Notes under the pieces: model-generated | The model's database searches: none | What the model was told of the DNA's origin: nothing | Seen by the model: the letters and a program-made list of their open reading frames with translations, nothing else | Made by a program: the position numbers and the translations under genes | Shown here: in pieces, positions 22,371 through 34,560 of the stretch | How the letters are laid out: every line of letters starts with the position of its first letter | Position numbering within the stretch: position 1 is the first letter of the stretch | NCBI RefSeq assembly: GCF_014066305.1 | Contig: NW_023501175.1 | Span: forward strand, 1-57,158 | DNA from: Letharia columbiana | Taxonomy: Eukaryota; Ascomycota; Lecanoromycetes; Lecanorales; Parmeliaceae | Direction of reading: 5' to 3' | Length of the DNA stretch: 57,158 nt

Positions 22371-23422
22371 CGTGTGGGATACAGAAAGAAAAGATGAAAA
22401 GAATGGTGCGTGAGCTGAGAGTGCAGACTACCTTTTGTAAGTTCCTTACCTAGATCGACCAGAGCCGGACTGCCTAATTCTAGGACCCGATCTCGGGCAG
22501 TTAATACAGTTCCAAGCAAGGCAGCTTGCGCAAGACCAAGGTCCCAGTACCAACAGCCATGTTGGGCAAACTCTTGGAGCGGAATCAACTTCCCGAGCAC
22601 CGAATATAGAGCTGTCGATTGTGCCGATTGTCCTTCAAGTCTAGTCTTGTCGAGTCTTTTCGGATCACGATGCATGGCCGATTGATTGTCTTCCGAAGCA
22701 GAGCAGCAACAAGTCCGTTCAAAGAGCGCACCCGCATTTCTCCTCGTCTGTCCTCGATACTACGGGATCGTGTCGTCCTTGATTCATTGTTGGAAGCAAT
22801 GATTCTCGTTGATGCACCCGAATTCGGGTTATGAAGTCAAAGCAACTTGGACCGGACGCGAGAAAAAATTTGCAACTAGCCAGTAGAATCGTAATTTTTG
22901 AACGAAACAAGTATCTTGACAGTCGAACTCGCTCTGCTCTTCATTTGTCAACGATAAAACGCCCAGAGAGGCGTCATCACCATCCGAGATCGAGTTGGCT
23001 CGTACTTCGGTTCTGGCGACAATCAAAGAATTCCACGAGGCTAATATCACTTACACTAATTTATTCCTGAATCGAGTATCCGCAAATCAAATCTACCATA
23101 GTGAAACACGAGATCTAGGAGGCGGCCTGTATATCTTCATCCGGGCCAATCCGCGCTATAATTACTTGGACTTGGAGCGGCATGCTTGGGATGACAGATT
23201 CCTGTTCTATGTTTTTTCCACGCGATCAACTACTATATTAATTGACTGTCGGAGTAGAAGCGGGACGGGTTTTGCTCATCGTTACGATTAGACCAAAAGG
23301 TGACCGTCACTAAACAGTAAATTATACTAGTCGTAGCACTACGTTCCAGTGGTATAGCTAGCCATATGTAGTATAGCTTGCTTGGCTGGATGCTTAAGAT
23401 CCTTCCATACTTTAGAATCTAA
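22371..23422. other. Region upstream of the unknown gene
   Basis: It contains the possible extra exon at about 22675..22452. From 22700 to 23400 it is otherwise featureless and moderately AT-rich. Confidence 0.35.
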
Positions 23423-24195
23423 GGGCCCCTTCGGTAACCACATATTTTCAAAATATGCCAACATATATTACCCCACCTCTTGGCAAATGAAATGTGGGTT
23501 CAAAACAGCACTAGTAGATACTCGAAAATATGTTAAATATATGTACGGTTTCGTTCGGTAACCTTGTGATCTCGCTGAGTAAGAATCGAATGTAGGTGTT
23601 AGCAACTCAGCTAAAAAAGCCTGGTCCCGGGGGTGTCTGCGCTTGACAGCCAGACACCCCTATTTGGACCTAAATAGGGCTCTCGCAGGGCCTTCGCAGG
23701 GCCCCCGTAGGGGCTGCTGCTAACAGTAGGATAGTCGAAAAATTCTTTCTCGTCAGAGACAAATCTTATGGCTGATATACCTACTGCTGTACAGGCTTTG
23801 GCCATTGTTAATGCTTCTATTGCCCCCGTCGTTACCCCGTCTCCTGTTATAATAAGAAGAATAGTACTGAGTAGTAGTAAGAATGACACTTGCAGCTACC
23901 TCTTCAAATAGAGAGTCATCCATGACTGAAATATAGCTATTGCAGTTATGAAATGTGGCTATCAGTCATGAAAATGAAAAATATCGCTATTGCAGTCATA
24001 AATGTCCATTATTTCTGTGTGCTTAGCGCACATTGGGCCTCAAATTATGGGTCAACCCATAATTTACATATTTTCAATGTGCAATGTGGCCTGGCAAGTG
24101 AAAATATGGTTACCGAACGTAACCGTGTATTAATAGTACGCTAAGTTGAAAATATGTTGGCATATTTTGAAAATATGTGGTTACCGAAGGGGCCC
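23423..24195. mobile_element. PIF/Harbinger-like non-autonomous element with 44-bp perfect TIRs
   Basis: Left arm 23423..23466 and right arm 24152..24195 are exact inverted copies starting GGGCCCCTTCGGTAACC. Both ends are flanked by TAA (23420-23422 and 24196-24198), a 3-bp target duplication. Known: PIF/Harbinger elements make 3-bp TWA duplications and often start GGG/GGC. The 773-bp body has no transposase; the only sizeable ORF (minus, 23889..23611) has no domain. Inside lie a second inverted pair (23545..23563 and 24108..24126, about 17 of 18 core bases matching) related to the outer arm, and a palindrome at 24042..24065. Confidence 0.85.
24042..24065. repeat. Palindrome inside the Harbinger-like element
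   Basis: Perfect 11-bp arms (aaattatgggt / acccataattt) around 2 bases. Outer bases continue the hairpin imperfectly (gcacattg at about 24028 pairs with caatgtgc at about 24076). It may be the centre of a nested older element. Confidence 0.75.
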
Positions 24196-24495
24196 TAAGA
24201 AACGTTCCAAGGTTTCTAACGACCGCGGTGCAATACCGTGAAGCTGGCCCTGTGACGAGATCACTGTTCTATTCTAGTCTACTAATCGTCATTCTCTGCC
24301 GCCCCGCTATTCTCTCAAAAGACCTCACTCACAAGTCCCCTGTAAACTTTCACACATCTCATTCTTCCTTTTACACCGTCTTCTTCCTCTTCGTCGATTC
24401 GCTGCACAAAGCCTGTCGCAAGCTTCTCTAATCCTTACTAAATCCCATTTCCCGGACAGATACTGTCACTGCTGCTTCTCGTTCTGTTTTTAGTT

Positions 24496-25149
24496 TATCT
24501 GGCAGCGCCGTTAGTCTCAGGGTTCAATATAACGCTCTCAACCGGGAACATGCGACGCATTGATTTGCGAAGCGAAATGTTTGTTGGCTGGCTTACCGTC
24601 CGGGGTGGACGCTGCTGGCCCTGGAACCAGGGTGGTGCTAATTGCCACTTAAGTCTCAACCACAGAAGCTACCGGCAAAAAGTCATCCCTAACTGAAATT
24701 ATTATCCTGTACCTACGCTATACCCCCTATCTCCTCACTTCCACAGTCTTACAAATACGACTGAAAACCCAAATACTCACGCTTCGGATTCGAAACCGGG
24801 CCAAGTAAGCGATATATCCCAGTCCAGCCCCCAAATGCTGGCCCTGGAACCAGGGTGGTGCTAATTGCCACTTGACCACGGGAGTTACCGGCAAAAAGTC
24901 ATTCCGAACTGAAATCATGTCCAGTGCCCACACCGTCCGGGGTGGACGCCTGTTGGCTGTGGTCGTATTATTGTTGGAAGGGATTTAGTTTGTTTTAGGT
25001 TCGATTCCTAATGGGGCTATCTTTACTATCTGGCAGCGCCATTAGTCTCAGGTTTTCAAGTTCTTGACCGGAAACAGCCGTTGTTTCGACACACATTAAT
25101 TTGCGAAGCGAAATGTTCGTTCGTTGGCTTACCGTCCGGGGTAGACACC
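24496..25149. repeat. Duplicated sequence modules upstream of GT8 copy 2
   Basis: Module A (starts tatctggcagcgcc, includes gcgaagcgaaatgtt) occurs at 24496..24610 and 25027..25146, partly diverged. Module B (starts gctggccctggaaccagg) occurs at 24614..24700 and 24837..24915, close to identical at both ends. The motif accgtccggggt occurs three times (24595, 24932, 25131). The last copy of A ends about 80 bases before the ATG of the GT8-like gene. No coding frame runs through them. Confidence 0.8.
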
Positions 25150-25229
25150 TGTTGTTTGTGGTCGTGGGAGGGGATTGATTTCTTTCTGGCAAATCCATCA
25201 CCTCGATTTATTTTTCCTGTCCCTTCACG

Positions 25230-26372
25230 ATGCCCGTAAACGTCCGTTTCGTTTCGTACATTCTTTTGGCAGCCATAGCCCTCACCACCATTGCCAAACT
25301 CGCTCATTTTCATGCCACCAAGTCATATCAACCATCCGATTTGCTGTCCGACTCTCGGCAAACAGCACCACTTGCAAACGCTACTAAAGTGAATCCGCCG
25401 GCCAAACAAGAAGATGAAGCCGCTCAGTCTCCCTTTGCATTCGTGGCTTTTCTGGCAGACAACTGGCAGCACAAGGAGTTCGACGATGATAACGAGGACA
25501 TCTATTTCTACTCCACGCGCGTCATGGGCTACCAGCTGATGCACAACTCGGAAACTCGCTCCAACACCTCGATTCCCTTCGTCGTCCTGACCACGAAAGG
25601 CGTTTCGGAGCGGAAACGTGCCCGACTTCGAAAAGACGGCGCGGTGGTGATCGTCGTTGAGGATGTCCCGTTGCCGGATTGGTTCTCGATCGGCAACCCC
25701 TTCTGGGTCGACGTCATGACGAAACTGCGCGTGTTCCAGCAGACGCAGTACGAGAAGATCCTCCTCCTCGACGCGGACGTCTTGCCCGTGCGCCGACTCG
25801 ACGGCGTGTTCCAGGATCCGGCCACGGAAGTGATCGCGCCGCTGCAGGATAAGAAGAGAGAGGGCGACAAGATACCGCTTCCAGCTACCTATATGTTTGC
25901 AGGCATGACGAACGGCGGTGGTCGGGAACACGATTCCGAAACGGAGGAAAAGTACTATGAGTCCATGGCGAAATACGGCGAGCTCGAGCAGGTGAATGCC
26001 GGCTTTCTCCTCGCGGCCCCTTCGCAGGAGATGTACGATTACTACACGTCGGTGCTGCACGAGGAAGGTCGCTTCGACCCTGCGCAGCCGGAGCAGAATC
26101 TGCTGATCGAGGCGCACCGGCTCGACGGGCCCCTGCCGTGGAAGAGCATCCGGTACGATTGGGTCATCAACAGCCCCAATTTCCAAGACTACGAGCACGG
26201 CGTGCACGCGGTGCATGAGAAGCTGTGGAAGGGCGAACACAGGATCGAGGAGTTTGGCCTGAAAGATCTGGCGGCGCTCTGGGATAAGGCCAGGGGGGAG
26301 ATGGAAGGGTATTATCGCGCGCTGGACGATCCCTCGCCGACTACACGGCGCGTTAAGGCGGAGGATGGATGA
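25230..26372 (+). CDS. GT8-like Golgi glycosyltransferase, copy 2
   Basis: Intronless, 380 aa, ATG 25230 (ttcacgATG). N-terminal signal anchor about residues 8-24 (SYILLAAIALTTIAKL), a short stem, then the catalytic domain: MTKLRVFQQTQYEKILLLDAD with DAD at 181-183, AGFLLAAPSQEMYDYY, and FDPAQPEQNLLIEAHRLDG. Copy 1 shares the signature STRV/ATRV-GYQLMH-ETRSNTSIPF and the RARL-KDGA block. Copy 1 has its intron just before this signature, while copy 2 reads straight through. Inferred: paralogous type II Golgi enzymes of the same donor class. Codon use is more GC-rich than in copy 1. The promoter contains the duplicated modules at 24496-25149. Confidence 0.9.
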   Translation: MPVNVRFVSYILLAAIALTTIAKLAHFHATKSYQPSDLLSDSRQTAPLANATKVNPPAKQEDEAAQSPFAFVAFLADNWQHKEFDDDNEDIYFYSTRVMGYQLMHNSETRSNTSIPFVVLTTKGVSERKRARLRKDGAVVIVVEDVPLPDWFSIGNPFWVDVMTKLRVFQQTQYEKILLLDADVLPVRRLDGVFQDPATEVIAPLQDKKREGDKIPLPATYMFAGMTNGGGREHDSETEEKYYESMAKYGELEQVNAGFLLAAPSQEMYDYYTSVLHEEGRFDPAQPEQNLLIEAHRLDGPLPWKSIRYDWVINSPNFQDYEHGVHAVHEKLWKGEHRIEEFGLKDLAALWDKARGEMEGYYRALDDPSPTTRRVKAEDG

Positions 26373-27236
26373 GGGGGTTAAGATATCTGGATGGGCTGAT
26401 GATGAATTCGTAGGGCTATCAGGACGGCGCATACGAGGTGCATGTGGAGCCTCAAATGCAAAGACAAGACTGCACGGCGTGAAGGACGCCGGGTCCGAGG
26501 GCGGAGAGTCGGAATAAGCTGAGGCACAAAGTCGAAGGCTTGAAGGAGGCCGCGTGTAAGGATGGCATGCGAAAGGCTGCAGCCACTCCAAGTGCGGCGA
26601 GAAAGTATTGTGCGCTTGAGCGCCGGCAGTGAGCAGCTGTTGTTTTTAAGATGCATCTGAGCTAGGCAACCGAGTCGAATTTGGAGAAGCAACATCGTCG
26701 TCGGGCGATGGAGAGTTCAACAAGAGCTCCGGCGACCATTAGGTCACGATAAGCTGTAGACAATCTACCTACCCACACCGATAATCCTTGCGCAGAAGGG
26801 CCTTCTCCTTCGTAGCAGACGAACCCTATGTGTATGTCTTACCCGGCGAGTTTTTGATTTTTAGATTATCAAAACTGCTGCACTATTAGTCGCACTGATA
26901 GTGGATAGTCGGTTTCGATTTTTAATATTCTAGTACACCAGATAGTTGATGCAGTTTCGATATCCAAATCCAGTAGTTGATGCGGTTTAAGCCTGAAAAC
27001 CAACCATTTCAACTGTCCCCAGCTCTAGATCATACGAGTATGACATGAACGAGAGCGGATGCGTGTACCTTTCCAATCAATAATTACGGATCTGTGTGAC
27101 TCGCTTGTCATTGATGAAGAGTGTCGCTGACGCTCGCAAAGCTTGGTAAAGCATTGGCTATGCGGTTCGCTGAGTACCTATACTACCCCTATTTTCGTAA
27201 TCATTGGGAAACTAGAAAATTAGTATTAAGGCTAGC
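26373..27236. other. Intergenic flank of the AT island
   Basis: GC-normal until about 26850, then increasingly AT-rich. No gene recognised. Confidence 0.5.
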
Positions 27237-27305
27237 ACCCCCCTCCCCAAACTTCCTATAAAAATAATCCCCCAATTTTTTTTTTTTTTACCCCCCCTTT
27301 ATTTC

Positions 27306-27350
<45 letters not shown>

Positions 27351-27397
27351 TTTTTTTTTTTTTTTTTATATTTTTTTATAAATATAAAAAAAAAATA

Positions 27398-27439
<42 letters not shown>

Positions 27440-27590
27440 TTTTTTATTTATAATAATTTTAATAATTATTTTTTTTTTTTTTTTTTTTTTATTAAAAAAA
27501 AAAAAAAAATTATTTTTTTTTTTTTTAATAATTTTTTTTTTTTTTTTAATTATTTTATTTATAATTTAATATATTATATTTTTTTTTTTC
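27237..27590. repeat. Homopolymer-rich low-complexity tract, likely assembly artefact
   Basis: Runs of T, A and C of 5-20 bases with almost no mixed sequence, the same texture as 8060-8246. It lies exactly at the entry to the RIP island, where read support may be weak. Confidence 0.7.
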
Positions 27591-30500
27591 CTTTCTTCGA
27601 GAAACCTTACTAGCGTGACTTGGTATATCGCTTTCTTTTCTTTCTTCGAGAACGTTTATAGCTTTAGCTTAATTAATTAATCAATTACAATTAGAACTAA
27701 GAATCATCTTTTCCTTCTTTCGTAGAAACTTCTTTTTAGAAGTATATATATACTTCTTATATAGTATCCCTAATAATTAATAGTAATATACGACTTTTCT
27801 ATATTCTTTAATTATTATTCTTATTATTTTCCGTATTAAAGATACTATTCTTATATTAAGAAGTTTTACTTCTATTACTTTCTTAAAGAAAGAATCTTTT
27901 TCTAAAAGAAAGAACCGCTATAGAAGCTACTTAATTCCCCTTATCTTTTTAAATAACTTTCCTTCTCTTAAAGAAAACTTATCTCTTATTCTTAACACTT
28001 TCCTTTCTTCTCGATAAATCTTTCTTTTTATATTCTCTCTATATCTTTTTATAATAGAGTATAACTATTTATAATCGATAAAGTTAGAAAATCTATTCTA
28101 TTAGACTTAACGATTTTACTTATCTTTTAATTTTAAGCTTTCTTAATAAAAAATTCTAAACTTTATAAGTAGGTTCTTAATAAGAATTATTATTAGATTA
28201 TTAAATCGATTATATAGACTTATAATCTATCTATCGACGTTCTATATAATTAAAATTTATATATTTAATAAGAGTTAATCTTAGAGTATTAATTTAATCT
28301 CTTCTTCGAAGATTACTCAATTAGAGAAACCTCTTATCTATTCTCTTTTCTAAAATTATAATTTTAAATCTATAAATACTTTAGTAAAAGTAGTTATTAT
28401 CTTTATATAAATAGTAATTACTTTCTTATCTAATAAGCTAAAATAACTTAATTTAAATCTAAAAATATCTCTATTTTTAAGAATTTAAGCCTCGACTTAA
28501 GAGGTTATATAAACGCTTTCTTAAAGTTATTATCTTCTTCTTTTTTTAAAGATAACTCGATTTTCTTATTTTAATAGAATTTCTCTTTTTAAGCTCGATA
28601 AAGATAAAGAAAGAAGATTTATTAATATTTTTTTATTATTATCTATAACTCTTACGCGAAGATCTTAATCTCTTTATTAATCTTAATTTTTATCTTTCTT
28701 TTTATCACTTTTAAATTCTATATTAAAAGTAAATTAAGCTTTAAAAAAGTTAAGTATATTAAATTTCTAAAATCTCTATATAGTAATAAACTTAATAAAT
28801 AAAATTCTCTTTTTATCGAGTTAAGCTATATTTAATAAGATATTAAAAAATAATAATAAAAAATATCGAAATTTTTTAAATATAGGATTTTCTAATAATA
28901 AATTTAATAGATCGATTTTTAATTAGCTAGAATCTTTTAACTTAGAAAATACCGCTTTAAGATTTAATTCTAGCGAAAATTAGCTTTTATAAGATTAAGA
29001 GAGTTCTTAATAAATATTATCTTTATTTATAAAAGTAAATTTAATAATATAATAGATTATATTATAAGTTATATAAGTAACTTTAAAAAATTTATAATTT
29101 ATATCTAATATTATAGATTTAATAGAGCTTATAAAGTCTTTTAGAATCTTCTAGATAAGCTACTTTAAGAGAATCTAATAGTAATTTTTATATCTTTAAT
29201 CTAGAATTCTTTTATTTAAATCTTAAAGAATTATATAATATTAATAATATTATTTTTAATAGTAAAGAAATTATATATTAAGAAGTATTTTTTTTTATTA
29301 ATATATAAAAGATTACGTTATAATTAAAGAAGAGAATATTATATATATAAATCTCTTAATTTATTTTCGAGAAGCTATCTTATTCTAATAACTAAATACT
29401 CTATTTTAAAATAAAAAAGATATAATAATATAACTTTAAATAGAATTAAAAAGAACGCTTACTCGACTATAAGATTATTTTAAAATATTTATATTCTTAA
29501 TCTTAGATTAATTTATAAAATAAGTTTATACTTTTAATAATATTAATAATAGATATAATTCTATAAGCTATATATAGAGCGTCTTTAAATATATTATATA
29601 AATAGAAATCTTTAAGAAGTATACTTAAGTTATTTAGATATAGAATTACTTAAAAATCGAGTTATAAGCTATTATATCGTTTTTAACTTCTTAAATTATA
29701 CTTTATAAATTTATAAAGAAGCTTAATAATAGAAAGAAGTTATAGTATTATCTTAATTAATAAAAGAAGTTATAATATAAAAATATACGAAAGAAAGTTC
29801 GAGATCGAGAATAAGAGAGAGATAAAGATTAAGATTATAAATAACGATTTAATAAGAATAGATCTTTTTCTAGAGAATAATAAGATAGATTTTAAAAAGC
29901 TTAAAAGCGATTATTTCTTTCTTCTCGCCTTTTTTTAATAGGTCTATAAATATATAATACTCGTTCTTATTAATTAAAATTATTATATCTAGACTATAAA
30001 TATTAATAATAATCAAATTTCCCTATATATCCCTCTTATACTTTTTAAGCTTATATATCTTATTAATAGAATTAAGATAATTAAGTATCTTCTTATATAT
30101 AGTTACTTAAATAGTAATTTCTATAGACTTTATTCTTAGACTTAGACTTAGATTTAGACTTTAATTATAACTTCGAGAAATTAAGCTTTAAAAAACGCTT
30201 TATTAGCTTTTAAGTAGTTATTTATAATTATAATTAAAAACACCTAGTTAAATTAGTTATAATATTTAAATTAAATAAACTACTAGAATTATAATAAATA
30301 TTTATTTTATCTAATTAGATAATATAGCGATAACTAAAGATATAATAATTAAGAATTTATAAAAATATTTATATCTTAATTCTTATAGAAAGTATACTTT
30401 TATAATCTTAAAAATAAGAGCTTTATTTCTAAGAGCTATTATAAAGACTATAATTTTATATATTTATAGAATTCTTCGATATATTATATAAGTAATAATA

Positions 30501-32059
30501 ATTATTTTTATAATATATATAAGAATAAGACTTTAGAAGATAAGAAATTCGATTATAAGAATAAGAAAGTCGATATCGAGTTTATCTTAATTATTTATTA
30601 TATTATTTTAAATAAGATAAAAGATTTACTAATTTATCGAAAATATTAAAAGAAGTTTTTATCTAATAATTAGTTATATATTTATTTTAAAAAGAAATCT
30701 TATTATTAAATAGCCTCTTTAAAGAATATTAAGAAGATTTTTAGAGAGAAGAATTCTATATTCGACTTATTATTAGAGAAGTTAATATAAATCTCTAAAA
30801 AAATACTATTAATAAAGATATCTATTTCTAAGAAATTCGAGTTAATCGAGTTTATAATATCCGCGAATTTAAATAATAAAATAATCTTTTAATTATAATA
30901 TTATCTTATTAAGCTATTTAGTCTTTCTTTAAAAGCTTCGTTAAAATTAGAATATCTAAATATCGAATATCTAATAAGTATAGAGAATCGAGTTTTCTTA
31001 AAGAGATTAATATCTTCGTTCTCTATTAAGAAGTATATAGCTTCGATTATCTTATATAAAATTAATTTAAATTAATATTCTATTAATAAATAAATTACTC
31101 TTTCTTTTTTTATAAAAGATAAAACTTTGAAAAAAAAAGTCTATTATAATTAAGTTTATTTAAGATATATATATTATAAATAATTTTAAGATAAATCTTC
31201 TAATAGAAATAAATATACTCGATCTAGAAGAAGTAGTAATCGATCTTTTATAGAAGAAAGTAATTCTTACTAAGTGTAGAAATATCGCTATATTAATATA
31301 AGCTATCGCTAGAGATAATATAAGAATTCGATAAATCGTAAGATTAAAATAATATTAAGTTATTTCTTTAAAATCTATTAGATTTATTACTATATCTTTA
31401 TAAGATAAAATTCTACTTTCTAATTAAGACTTTCTTTTCGAATTAAAGATAAATAAAGTTTATATATATCTTATAGATATAAATTTTAACTTTATTTCTA
31501 TTCGAAATAATAGCGTTACTTTACTTATAATATCTTATTATTATAAAATTAACTTTATAATTAAATATAAAGCTAAAGAAAGTTATCTAATTTAAATAAA
31601 GAATTATTCTTTAATAACTAAGATATCCGAAGATAAAAGGTTTATACTCGAGAAATTTATTAATCTTATTATATTAAAGTTAACTATTAAGAAAATAATT
31701 ATAAATCTTACTTTAAAACTCGACTATTTAATAAAATTACTATTTATAAGAAATAGAAGTATATTAATATAATATAAAGTATCTTAGAAGAAAACTCTTA
31801 TATCTAAAAAGATTTTAATAATATTATTAATCTTTTTAAATTAAAATAATTATAAATATTAATTATTATAAATTAATAATCTTTTTTAATAAAGTTAGAG
31901 AATAAGATTTATTCTCTAACTTTAAAGAATTATAAGCTTATTAATAAAAAGTTTAATAAGATATATATATAAGATAAGATAAGCTAATCTAAGAAATAAA
32001 TTTTTTTTATTTTTTTTATTTTTATAATTTATAAGATAATCTATATTAGATTTAAGAAA

Positions 32060-32600
32060 ATATTAAAGCGAAAGAAAAGAGTTATTATTAATATTAGAGG
32101 TTTTAATAAAATTATAATTTTTAATAATTATTCTCTTTCTCTATAGAATAATATTATTATAATAATTTAAGAATATACTTTTATTAATATAATTAATTAT
32201 AATAGATAGTTTTATCTTTTTTTAATAAAAAAAGATTATTAATAACGATTTATTATAATATCTTATTAAGAATTAAAGTATTTTAATATAATAGTAATAA
32301 GTTTTAAAAACTTAATATTTTACGTTTAGAGAAAAATAAATAATTTTCTTTATTTATATTATTACTTTATTAGATACTATATAGATAATATTATTATCTT
32401 TTCTCGAAATATAAAAGATTATTTCGAGCACTTAAGAATAATCTTTTACCTCTTCGCGAAATTTAAAATTACTCTTAAATCTAAGAAATCCTATTTTAAA
32501 TACTCGTTAATTACGCTTCTAGAATAGAAGATAGATAGATTTAATCTTATTATCATCGAGAAAAGAATTATAATAATTAAGAAAATATAATTTCTTATAC
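32060..32600 (+). pseudogene. Reverse transcriptase remnant
   Basis: The frame reads VIINIRGFNKIIIFNNY (family INIRGLN/PLP region) near 32070, then YIDNIIIFSRNIKDYFEHLR at 32378 onward, where the catalytic YIDD/YVDD box has become YIDN (GAT to AAT), and LFAKFKITLKSKKSYF. Several in-frame stops. This is the clearest domain of the relic and sets its strand. Confidence 0.85.
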
Positions 32601-33089
32601 TTTTAAAAGTATTTAAAATCTATATAGAAATAATAAATTAATTACGAAGAAACGTTAGATACTTTATATAGATTTCTAAATTACTATAACGCTTAAAGAT
32701 AAAACTTTTAAAGCGATCTCCAGCCCTAAATAATTATCTTTATAGAAATTTCTCAAAGACTATAAAGATTACTTCTACTAAAGACAAAGTAAAGAATTTT
32801 TATATTTTATAATAAATATTAATTATAAAAATTTATCTATATTATTATAATATTAATTACTAACTTTATATTAATCTCGATAAATCTAAAAAGTATAATT
32901 TCGAAGTTATAATATATTACGTAATAAATAATTCTTAAAAAAATTCTTTTTTTAAGATAAATATTTAATTTATTATATTTCTATTTAAGCTTTTAAATAT
33001 TATAGAGTTATATTATTAATTAATAAAATTAAAAGTAATTATCTTAATTTAAATCTTAAAGAAGATTTTTTATATACTAAGTTAAAGAA

Positions 33090-33300
33090 TAAAAAAGAAG
33101 ATTATTATTTTTACGGATTACTCGACTATCACCGATATTACTTATTAAATTATACTTTCTTCTTTATTCTCTAATTAAATAAATTTATAACTTATATATA
33201 TTTTATAATATACTTCTTAATTTAATCTAAATATATAATAAAGACTTAATAAGTAAAATATAATTCTTAACGCTTTATCTAAATTACTTTATAAGTAAAA
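33090..33300 (+). pseudogene. RNase H remnant of the gypsy element
   Basis: The text IIIFTDYSTITDI (family FTDHSA.. region) at about 33101 is followed by a stop-riddled stretch ending NIILNALSKL near 33280, equivalent to the family's 'NVVADALSRL' end of RNase H. Confidence 0.75.
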
Positions 33301-33639
33301 AGAGAAATTTAATATCTAAGATCTAGAAATTCTTAATAAAATTCTTATATATAACTTAATACTTATAGAAATATCTAAGAAATTTTATATTAAACTTATA
33401 TTTAACTATTAAGAGAATAAGAAATAATTAAAGATTCTTAATACTCTTATTACTTAAAAGATATAGCTTCTTAAAAAATAAGAATCTATAAAATATATTA
33501 AACTTTTAAATATATAATTTCTACTTTAAGATAAAATTATCTACTATTAAGATAAGTTTAATAAGTAAGAATAATTTTATATTTTAAAAAAGATAAAGTA
33601 GAAGATTTTTAAGTTTACTTATAATAATTATAATTATAT

Positions 33640-34560
33640 TAATTTTTATAGATTATATAAAAGAATTATAAAGATTTACTATATAAGATATTTAATTTAA
33701 CGCTTAAAGCGGTATATTATTTATTACTTGAAGTATTAGCTAAATTAGATTATAAGATATATTTTATATAAAAATCTTAAATTTATTATAATTTCTACTT
33801 TAATTTTTTATATAATTACTATCGATTTTATTCTAGTACTATTATTTTTAGAAAATAAATTTAATATAATAATAATTATTATTAATAATTTTTTTAAAAG
33901 AAATATATTTATATTAAGGAAAGATATATAAAATACTATTGAATAGATAGAAGTCTTACTTCTTACTCTCGCTAATTAAAAATTCTCTAAAGCTATTATT
34001 TTAAATAGAGATTTAAAGTTTCTTTCGAATCTTTAAAAAGCTATCTTTAGAACTTTAGAAATAAAGCTTTTTATCTTTACTACTTATTATTTATAAATTA
34101 ATAATTAATCTAAACGAATAAATTAGATAATAGAGATTACTTTAAGATTTTATATTTCTTATATTTCTTAATAATTTCTAAGAGATAAATTCTTTATATA
34201 TTTTAGAGATAGTCTTAATAACTTTATAAATATATTAATAGAAAAGACTTTTAATAAGATTATCTATAATATAAAATTTAATAATAAATTCGATATAATA
34301 AATATCTTAATAAAGAATTAGATAGATATTATAAATAATTATACTCGATATTAATAGAAAGCTTTAGATATCTTAGCTTTCGCGATAGTTAATATAAAAT
34401 TTAAATATAATTTAAAGTATAAAGCTTTAATTATAAAGAAAGAGAATAAAGCTTTTATTAAGCTTTATAAGAGATATTATCTTCTTAAATTTAAGAATAT
34501 AAAACTTTTAAATTAGAGAGTTAAATCTTTTATTATTCTTAAGTAAGTTCGAAAATTTAG
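33640..34560 (+). pseudogene. Integrase remnant of the gypsy element
   Basis: Stop-interrupted frame with IDFILVLLFLENKFN (start of the catalytic core, first Asp kept), AIILNRDLKFLS at about 33990 (family AIISDRDPKF; catalytic Asp now Asn), ITLRFYISYIS, and a C-terminal KLYKRYYLLKF. A chromodomain after 34700 was considered but is not readable. Confidence 0.8.

Noticed and set aside
24998..25012. B-box-like ggttcgattcc suggesting a tRNA 3' half
   Set aside because: No D-arm, anticodon stem or matching acceptor stem upstream; it lies between duplicated modules.
23423..25149. CRISPR-like spaced repeats
   Set aside because: The repeats are inverted transposon ends and a few dispersed modules, not regular arrays; the organism is a fungus.
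25323..26591. Long minus-strand ORF of 422 codons
   Set aside because: It is the exact shadow of the GT8-like copy 2 coding sequence; codon bias of a GC-rich gene opens the opposite frame.
27591..28300. Left LTR of the gypsy relic
   Set aside because: No stretch here could be matched by eye to the 35100-35340 region; needs a self-alignment.
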